Shown here piece by piece: positions 62,301 through 64,000 of a stretch of DNA of 64,000 bases (position 1 is the first letter of the stretch; each line of letters starts with the position of its first letter). The stretch comes from Paenibacillus chitinolyticus NBRC 15660 (GTDB lineage Bacteria > Bacillota > Bacilli > Paenibacillales > NBRC-103111), in the NCBI RefSeq assembly GCF_000739915.1, contig NZ_BBJT01000003.1, positions 248,001 to 312,000 on the forward strand, given 5' to 3'. Below the pieces are notes generated by a model. It saw nothing but the letters and a program-made list of their open reading frames with translations, did not search any database and was not told the origin of the DNA. The position numbers and the translations under genes were made by a program.

Positions 62301-64000
62301 CGATGCCGCTTACTTCAGCTTGCTCGTACTGCTCCTCTAGGGCAGACTTTTGCGCCGCGTAGCTGATCGCCTCGACCGTATACTTTTGCATAATATCTTT
62401 GCTTGCGACACAATATCCTGCACTTCTTAACTTCGATACGATACGTATCGCCTTGATCGAGTCTCCGCCCAGTTCAAAGAAGCTGTCCTGCGTGCCGACC
62501 CGCTCTACGCCCAGTACTTCACTAAAGATATTGCACAGCTGCTCTTCAAGTTCGTTTTTCGGAGCCGTGTATTCCTTCTCGCTTACTGCCACGATCTCCG
62601 GCAGTGCCCGTTTATCCAGCTTGCCGTTGCGCGTCACCGGCAGTTGTTCGATCTGCATCATATACGCTGGTACCATATAGGCCGGCAGCACTTCCTCCAA
62701 GTCCCGTCTCACCGCTTGCAGCTGGACGATATCTTTCGATATGAGGTAAGCAGACAGCGCTTTCTCTCCGTCATGGGTTTCCCGTACGATGACCGCCGCA
62801 TCTTGGATTCCTTCCAGCTGCCGCAGCGCATTTTCCACTTCTCCCAGCTCTATCCGGAATCCCCTGATCTTCACTTGGTCATCCATACGGCCTAAATAGG
62901 CGATGTTCCCGTCCGGCAGCCATTGGGCTAAGTCCCCCGACCGGTACATCCGCTCCCCTGGTACGAAGGGATTCGCAACAAATTTTTTATTCGTTAGCTC
63001 CGGTTTGTTAAGGTAGCCTCTTGCGACGCCGACGCCTGCCACACACAATTCCCCGGGTACACCAATCCCGCATAGCTTGTCCCCATCTAATATATAGATC
63101 TTGAGAGTAGGAAGCGCCTTACCGACGTCGTTTCCATCTAGCGCAATATCTTCTGCAGTGATCGCTTTGTACGTTACATGGACAGTCGTCTCTGTTATAC
63201 CGTACATGTTCACGATGTTCATCTCCGGATACTTCGCCTGCCATGCCTTTAATTTCCCTACCTGCAGCGCCTCTCCGGCAAAGATCAGATGTTTGACGTA
63301 CAGTCTCTCCCCTGCTTCTGCTAGCTCTACTTGCATCAGATTATAAAAAGAGGACGGTACTTGGTTCAGTACCGTCACCCTCTTTTCGCGTAATAGATCT
63401 AACAAAGCATAGCTGTCCTTTTTGGCGTCGTTGGGTATGACGACAAGGTGACCTCCGTATAATAGCGCTCCATACATTTCCCATACCGATACGTCAAAGT
63501 TGTAGGCGGCAAACAGGCTCCATACATCCTCTTCATGGAAATGAAACGGCATGTCATCGTTATGCATCAACCGGACGACACATTCATGTTCGATTACCGT
63601 TCCCTTCGGCTCACCGGTCGTGCCTGACGTATAGATGATATATAGCGCATCTTGCGGTGCGATGGCTACATCCGGATTAGCTTTTAGTTCTGCCCCCCGT
63701 GCCGCATCCGGTTCATCCGAATACAACTGCTCTATCGCATAGATACTTCCTTGCGGAAGAGACACCATTTGTTCTTTTCCTTGATTGACGAGAAGCAAGC
63801 TTGCTCCACTGTCTGCCAGCGTATACTGGATACGGTCTTGCGGCGCCTCCGGATCGATTGGCACGTAGACATATCCGGCCTTCACGACCCCGAGTATTCC
63901 GATGACCATATCCATATTTCGCTCTAACAGCAGCGCTACCATCGTTTCGCCTTTGCCTGTTCCGCTATTGACTTTAGCAGCAAGCAGCCGATTGGCAACG
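44356..64000 (-). CDS. Nonribosomal peptide synthetase, at least five modules (5' end outside window)
   Basis: At least 6547 residues; the frame is open to the right edge, where it enters an A domain, so the start and earlier domains are missing. Order from the edge: A1-T1-E1, C2-A2-T2-E2, C3-A3-T3, C4-A4-T4-E4, C5-A5-T5-E5, then stop at 44356. Carrier-protein serine codons: T1 62458-62460, T2 57997-57999, T3 53515-53517, T4 50389-50391, T5 45850-45852. T domains before E read LGGDSIKAI; T3 reads LGGHSLHAV, as expected without E. C2, C3 and C5 follow E domains; C4 follows an L-module and is of the LCL type (HHIISDGTS). The protein ends with E5 and a short tail suited to dock with the next synthetase. 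Confidence 0.96.
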   Translation of the reverse strand, partial: VANRLLAAKVNSGTGKGETMVALLLERNMDMVIGILGVVKAGYVYVPIDPEAPQDRIQYTLADSGASLLLVNQGKEQMVSLPQGSIYAIEQLYSDEPDAARGAELKANPDVAIAPQDALYIIYTSGTTGEPKGTVIEHECVVRLMHNDDMPFHFHEEDVWSLFAAYNFDVSVWEMYGALLYGGHLVVIPNDAKKDSYALLDLLREKRVTVLNQVPSSFYNLMQVELAEAGERLYVKHLIFAGEALQVGKLKAWQAKYPEMNIVNMYGITETTVHVTYKAITAEDIALDGNDVGKALPTLKIYILDGDKLCGIGVPGELCVAGVGVARGYLNKPELTNKKFVANPFVPGERMYRSGDLAQWLPDGNIAYLGRMDDQVKIRGFRIELGEVENALRQLEGIQDAAVIVRETHDGEKALSAYLISKDIVQLQAVRRDLEEVLPAYMVPAYMMQIEQLPVTRNGKLDKRALPEIVAVSEKEYTAPKNELEEQLCNIFSEVLGVERVGTQDSFFELGGDSIKAIRIVSKLRSAGYCVASKDIMQKYTVEAISYAAQKSALEEQYEQAEVSGIVPLTPIVREFASWNLPKPHHFNQDMLMEIDLEDEKQLREVLNALTAHHDILRSVYREGQLEIVKVSDSRAYELKVYDYSEEQAAAELMEAACTDLHSSINLEEGPLVKAAMFRTGEGNLLFLGIHHLVVDGVSWRILQEDISTAIRQVKEGTKIQFPSKTASYKAWAEALAEYKDSHLLLKERPYWEQVAAQMAAGELRMDEQTGESGYDSYTIHLSVEETESLLQRAGKAFRTEVPDLLISALGMSVKKLTGASVVTIGVEGHGREAIHRRIDIDRTIGWFTSVYPIMVACHDEMAESIIATKEMLRKIPNHGFGYGLLYDLLTGSQLPTLLFNYMGQMDAEAKGKKINFLSSSKGLADENKMLSELFINGVISEGKLSFAFRYNRGLFSNDTIQRFAEVYKGCIQSTLTYCMQVEESVPTPSDYHAADLTRADLSVIQQAVGGSSQVERIYGLTSLQKGMLYHSIAEPESTAYRNQNIFIGQGYADEHMVKQALKLLVMRHEVLRTAIIHKNISIPKQVVIRGREVEYERTDLTGVEPSVQAKQVEAIAQDQIQRGFDLEHDPLLRVHHVVLARDRYQLIWSFHHILLDGWSLPIIYGDFNRIYKALEKGALTSTLETQVITEKQYQDSYEDYINWLEKQDQQKGLSYWSDVLAGYEEVAEIKPIYTPQESEQQVQSMAITLSTEDALQLRDLIATHQLTVSNVVETAWGVVLQAYSGQKDVVFGKVMSGRQAEVRGIEGIVGLFINTIPVRVASKESMSILELIQEMQQQGTESEQYAYCSLAEIQAQTVQKQHLIQVLYMFENYYVDEDKLTDFMYEIEYGLDQTNYNLTLCAYEYEGKIVCEIIYNPNVYAREDIAQIVVRLEHVIHAIVANPEGKLSELETITEEEQEQILGAFNDTNLPYAKDKTIPALWEEHVANTPDAIAVVFEDNHVTYDALNKQINQVAWALRSLHIKPDDRVVIVAERSVEMIAGMYGIIKAGAAYVPVDPTFPAERIQYILADCKPKAVLVYKATIETDLPTINLADDMLWEGKSVNPKQINRPNDLAYIIYTSGTTGQPKGVMLEHGGVVSLRSHLLKQYNVTSQDNVLQFANYVFDASVWEMTLSLLLGATLTLVSKPIIADVTRFNSFMQESRITLAVLPPQYYLQTAFTGVRWLTTAGAATNESVIEQTRNNDCGYCNAYGPTECTVQATYWEYDGISDVPNNIPIGKPIANNHVYILDGDKLCGIGVPGELCVAGDGIARGYLNKPELTSKKFVTNPFVPGERMYRTGDLAKWLPDGNIAYLGRIDEQVKIRGFRIEPGEVENALRQLAGIQDAAVIVRETHDGEKALSAYLVSKDRVELQAVRQDLEEILPAYMVPAYMMQIDQLPVTRNGKLDKRALPEIVAVSEREYTAPKNELEEQLCTILSEVLGVERVGMKDSFFELGGDSIKAIRIISKLRSMGYHIAIKDIMQRNTVGAISYAVQKSVIEEQYEQDEVSGIVPLTPIVREFASWNLSNPHHFNQDMLMEIDLEVEKQLREVLDALVVHHDILRSIYREGQLEIVKMSDSRAYELKVYDYSEEQEPAGLMEAACTDLHSSIDLEEGPLVKAAMFRTGEGNLLFLGIHHIVVDGVSWRILQEDISTAIRQVKEGTKIRFPAKTASYKAWAEALTEYKSSPLLQKERAYWEQVATQMESGALSMDEQTGESGYGNYAIHLNEEETTQLIHQAGRAYNTEINDLLISALGMTVKNLTGARNVTIGMEGHGREAIHKRIDIDRTVGWFTSVYPVVVSCHDEIAKSIITTKEILRKLPNRGLGYGLLQEELSVRPLEIMFNYMGQMDAEAKGRKLHFFSSGKGLADENKMLSELFINGVISERRLTFTFRYNKGLFSSSTIQRFAEIYKACTQSMIAHCMQQEETVRTPSDYSAISITDEDLSVLHQLYPEKNDIQDIFDLLPLQEGILYHGLKSSGSEYLTQFIYQINQHIDNDLMRSAFQCLLKKHDALRTAIVYEGLKHPKQIILSHRSLDWEEIDLTTYDEKEQLARLNELIEQDVKRGFDLQLNALFRIKNIKLSTNCTQLIWSFHHIIADGWCSELLCNDLKNYYNLLQNGYSTHDVEQAIDQEKFQVATYGDYIQWFQNQDEELALTYWRERLRDYDLTYKYRPYFDPPYSSSNLAQVKKQLDVELTDSLLLLAQAHQITINTITEAAWGIVLQQINFTNDIVFGKVISGRHAEVRGIEKIVGLFINTIPVRVSADEDTTILALLQELQDQGIESTMHAHCSLVKIQEQTAQKSDLISSLFVFENHLAQEQQSEHTDGLQLALVSSRDETNYPLNLLAAVEDKALRFTVLYNPNKHALEEVEMMLSMLNNVLCAFAEYPEKKIFDVELIRKEDKARILGEFNNTASTYPKHKSIPDLFEEQVQLTPDQICVVCDKEQLSYQQLDKAAQGIATELRKRGVSSGQLIGIVCEKSVHMIVGLLGILKAGCGYVPINTDEPDNRLRFILEDCDLNIVLCGDVKGDMINVLQEYCTVIDLNGSYAAMTERALVRADDMAYVMYTSGTTGYPKGVCVTHQNVVRLVKQTNYADLNGAHILLTGALSFDASTFEIWGALLNGGKLVLAHMQNITDGNMLGKLIYEHQITMMWMTAQLFNYMVDTRCEVFQPLQYLLVGGERLSAKHIRAVREKHPTLRVTNGYGPTENTTFSVTYAIETDYFNIPIGKPISNSRAYILDRKMQLCGIGVPGELVVGGDGVAKGYMNQPKLTVEKFIENPLIPGERLYRTGDIAMWLPDGNIAYIGRIDDQVKIRGYRIEVGEVEHALQKLEGIQDAIVIAREQDGSENELYAYLVSSTEIQMHNVRNSLGKTLPAYMVPQHMVQIEKVPMTRNGKVDKRTLSEIQIVHEQQYTAPTTEQEFILCKIFGDILSVDRVGIYDDFFALGGHSLHAVRVINQIEAMIGIRLPIITLFENPHIKALSQHLELISEGNTSHNTLYPKAVFEPIPHAMQKETYRMSSAQKRLYAIQEMDQHSTAYNMTLLRRMDADLDSERLQLALKQLIQRHESLRTSFHMENGEAIQRIHDHVPFTLLITEEKDDDVTGFVRAFDLSQAPLIRVKVINQKEDGYLLAFDMHHIISDGTSINNLMQDLSKLYNGEPLEAMPIQYKDYSEWLQTQDMTGHETYWLNSLQGELPVLNLPTDFTRPQVQQYTGKAVVSHVELREAVTALCRMSGATEYMILLSTWMILLSKYSRQEDIIVGCPVNGRLHYDTEPVIGMFVNTIALRGKPSGKKNFVDFLSEMKEVCLKGIEHQAFPLEDLVDLMGLHRDMSRNPLFDVLFVLQNNEEADFDFYGINSTNVHDEYSLQHSSAKFDLTLEVTPMASGYRIEVRYATSLFQEESVRRMVKHYETLLGAVTQSPKLEICQLPMMTQAERQHILTSFNDTSCVYDVTTPIHEQFEQIVQAMPAKTALRFRDQALTYEQLNVRANQLARTLLLHGTRRGDFVGILFGRSIEMMVGILATLKVGAAYVPIDPTYPLERIQYMVEDSGLSTVLTQRQYDDTIELPSHVRRIHVDQDGCDEPSHNLHTIVDATDIAYIIYTSGSTGKPKGVMVEHRSISNLIAGLNQLQNLDSMKTMLCVSNISFDGTVYETLFALLKGMQIIIADEEAQHDPKLLLQLIEQYDVNIMKGTPTRMKMLMDEVRDVHPLHGLEVIVVGGEPLTDDLATALLENWNIRLFNVYGPTEATVDATGIEIHLHDKVTIGKPIVNVQVFILDSYGFPLPIGVAGELCISGAGVARGYLNRSDLTAEKFVDNPFLQGERMYRTGDLARWLPDGNIEYVGRIDDQVKVRGYRIELGEIEHVLRKQPDVLNAVVMVREDAVGDDYICAYVVPNDQVTLDTEAIREDIRQVLPDYMIPAYIVPLVQFPITNNGKLDRRSLPEPDRKGRGNKYVAPRDQTESVLANIFREVLGVERISIKDSFFELGGDSIKAIRIVSKMRSAGYLISVPDILSQYTVEKIAYTVGRESEIQYDQGEVTGQVLNTPILHDFCARNYANPNYHNQDALLTVRTDNESHIHEALKAVAVHHDILRAIYRDGSLTILSSTDSKLYELQVFEVPADLNGSTWIENASAIIHRSMDINKGPMMKAALFKTESANYLFLCIHHLVIDAVSWQFLLEDLETALQQLKDGKEIKLPSKTLAFKDWAESLEEYKNTNEITTQANYWNTIIAAMQEEKLFIDDDPHDHGFEDVTITFRKDKTEQLIRQAGKAFGTEINDLLISAIGAATHALTKQSKVSVCLEGHGREAIHKKVDIDRTVGWFTVKFPISVPCHDDLRKSIIETKEMLRKVPLRGLGFGLLQGDYLAIESDIYFNYLGQLDTESDATLFTNNKSIANSNSTEGAIDMNGYIVQNMLHFIIRYDRSKYNRKTVERFAALYKEKLSDIITYCCVQDKPVKTASDYSCDDLTSDELVRIQEFIADKEDLDDIYTLTPMQEGILYHYLLNRQSTSYVTQMVYHYNGNQSEHTFEVALKLLTKRHEVLRTAIVYDHGDKSRQLLLRSREIEYAVLDWSGKDRAEQASHISTWIDSELQRGFDLQQEALLRVTNIMLSRTEGKLIWSSHHIISDGWSDNVIFNDFIQLCEKLQQGLSVVELEQGLEEEKEKSLNFKDFVNWLEKQDEERSLLYWRELLLDYEESADIKPLRQPEETSSEMKRINHKLPVDVTRQLLNTAATYNITLNTMIETALGIVLQELCGIKDVVFGKVVSGRNADLRGIEHIAGIFVNTIPIRICCDDEMHICDIWRKTQEQAILSDQHGHCSFAKVQRLTKQNTDLVKVLFTFDNDDSWDEVRQSETSAFRFTVEDGREQTNYTTTFKAYLDISQLHVDVLYDPRKLAAEDIVNIMSKLQNVLLSCAANPEMKLSEIETTTEEEKEQILGAFQTKPTQYPHKESIKNLFEAQVKKTPDRIAISCGTEQLTYAELNAKANIVANRLLAAKVRSEAGKGETMVALLLERNMDMVIGILGVVKAGYVYVPIDPEAPQDRIQYTLADSGASLLLVNQGKEHRVSLPQGNVYAIEQLYSDEPDAAWGAELKADPDVAVAPQDALYIIYTSGTTGEPKGTVIEHECVVRLMHNDDMPFHFHEEDVWSLFAAYNFDVSVWEMYGALLYGGHLVVIPNDVKKDSYALLDLLREKRVTVLNQVPSSFYNLMQVELAEAGERLYVKHLIFAGEALQVGKLKAWQAKYPEMDIVNMYGITETTVHVTYKAITAEDIALDGNDVGKALPTLKIYILDGDKLCGIGVPGELCVAGVGVARGYLNKPELTNKKFVANPFVPGERMYRSGDLAQWLPDGNIAYLGRMDDQVKIRGFRIELGEVENALRQLEGIQDAAVIVRDTHDGEKALFAYLISKDVVQLQAVRRDLEEVLPAYMVPAYMMQIEQLPVTRNGKLDKRALPEIVAVSEKAYTAPKNELEAQLCSIFSEVLGVERVGTQDSFFELGGDSIKAIRIVSKLRSAGYHIAIKDIMQKYTVEAISYAAQKSALEEQYEQAEVSGIVPLTPIVREFASWNLPKPHHFNQDMLMEIDLEDEKQLREVLNALTAHHDILRSVYREGQLEIVKVSDSKAYELKVYDYREEQAAAELMEAACTDLHSSINLEEGPLVKAAMFRTVAGNLLFLGIHHLVVDGVSWRILQEDISTAIRQVKEGTKIQFPSKTASYKAWAEALAEYKDSHLLQKERPYWEQVAEQMAAGELRMDEQTGESGYGSCTIHLNKEETAQLIHQASRAYNTEINDLLISALGMTVRKLTGARDVTIGMEGHGREPIHKRIDIDRTVGWFTSIYPVVVPCHEEIAESIITTKEMLRKIPNRGLGYGLLQEQLPVRPLEVMFNYMGQMDAEAKGRKLHFFSSGKGSADENIVYRKVNINGSLLKEQLHFSFVYDKSKLSAGKIQLFIETFHDCLMATIQFCASQEEVAITISDTDATDLAADDLQVINELFDLE
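44616..46216 (-). repeat. A-end/T/E duplication (module 5 copy)
   Basis: Partner of 40100-41700 (offset 4516). Confidence 0.85.
45080..47392 (-). repeat. A-T-E duplication (module 5 copy)
   Basis: Nearly identical to 61688-64000 in module 1 at a constant offset of 16608 bases, covering A, T and the first half of E; the copies diverge within E after the MDEQTGESGY stretch. Confidence 0.85.
48960..53310 (-). other. NRPS module 4: C-A-T-E
   Basis: C4 begins YRMSSAQKRLYAIQEMD and differs from the other C domains (LCL type). Pocket read as D G Y K V G V V D K; no close code known to me. Lys at position 278 is shared with Asp/Asn codes, so a polar or acidic side chain is possible. E4 (HHLVIDAVSW, EGHGRE) is intact. 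Confidence 0.7.
53330..56520 (-). other. NRPS module 3: C-A-T
   Basis: Pocket read as D A F W L G G T F K, essentially the Val code (DAFWIGGTFK). No E domain, so L-Val is predicted: the best-supported residue in the window. Confidence 0.8.
56570..60970 (-). other. NRPS module 2: C-A-T-E
   Basis: Pocket read as D A W V T A A V Q K; resembles aromatic/hydrophobic codes around GrsA Phe (DAWTIAAICK) but no exact match known to me. E2 motifs intact, so a D-hydrophobic/aromatic residue is likely. Confidence 0.7.
61000..64000 (-). other. NRPS module 1 of this window (partial): A-T-E
   Basis: The A domain begins inside the motif region before MVALLLERNMDMVIGI. Pocket as module 5 (D V W N I A M V H K), Thr-like. 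E1 intact (HHLVVDGVSW). The C domain, if any, is beyond the edge. Confidence 0.75.
61688..64000 (-). repeat. A-T-E duplication (module 1 copy)
   Basis: Partner of 45080-47392 (offset 16608). Confidence 0.85.

Overview
The window looks like chromosome from a Paenibacillus-type member of the Paenibacillaceae. The evidence is YesN/LplB/LplC-style sugar import operons, perfect CcpA (cre) boxes, GGAGG ribosome binding sites, frequent GTG/TTG starts, and a giant nonribosomal peptide synthetase (NRPS) locus. Almost every gene is on the minus strand; only an AraC regulator (7.7 kb), a LacI-solute-binding fusion (27.3 kb) and an IS256-like remnant (36.0 kb) read on plus. The left 24 kb is visibly G+C-rich and the right 40 kb is more A+T-rich.

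Layout, left to right. 0-2 kb: end of a BtuCD/FecCD-type transporter operon under a cobalamin riboswitch that ends in a long terminator abutting the start codon. 2-9 kb: DinG/YpvA-like helicase, a secreted PepSY/propeller-like protein, a pyruvate kinase without the extra C-terminal domain, a divergent AraC regulator and a DUF6376-like lipoprotein. 9.2-17.2 kb: a catabolic operon (two LplB/LplC permeases, binding lipoprotein, amidohydrolase, Rieske ferredoxin) with a cre box, below a membrane-bound YesN/AraC regulator with its own cre box. 17.2-23.8 kb: a tightly coupled operon of the uncharacterised STM4015-4014-4013-4012-4011 set (leucine-rich repeat protein, ATP-grasp-like protein, sulfatase-fold hydrolase, two radical SAM enzymes), extended here by APS kinase and followed by a GNAT acetyltransferase. 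This is the best candidate for an undescribed biochemical system. 24.3-29.7 kb: MgtC-like protein, PhnP-like metallo-hydrolase and nucleoside-type transporter, divergent from a regulator in which a LacI repressor is fused to an ABC solute-binding domain; two copies of a near-palindrome lie between them. 29.7-35.1 kb: Ugp-like ABC importer operon with PHP and HAD hydrolases. 35.1-36.1 kb: mobile-element debris (frameshifted integrase-like pseudogene, IS256 transposase start). 36.2-64 kb: two NRPS genes, the first running off the right edge.

The NRPS part carries seven modules, read from the right edge leftwards: A-T-E, C-A-T-E, C-A-T, C-A-T-E, C-A-T-E in the first protein and C-A-T-E, C-A-T plus a non-thioesterase terminal domain in the second. 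Five of seven residues are therefore expected to be D-configured. Pocket residues read by eye suggest Thr-like, unassigned aromatic/hydrophobic, Val, polar, Thr-like, Leu-like, Leu-like. Long near-identical tracts between modules show recent internal duplication or gene conversion. The chain-release mechanism is not evident.
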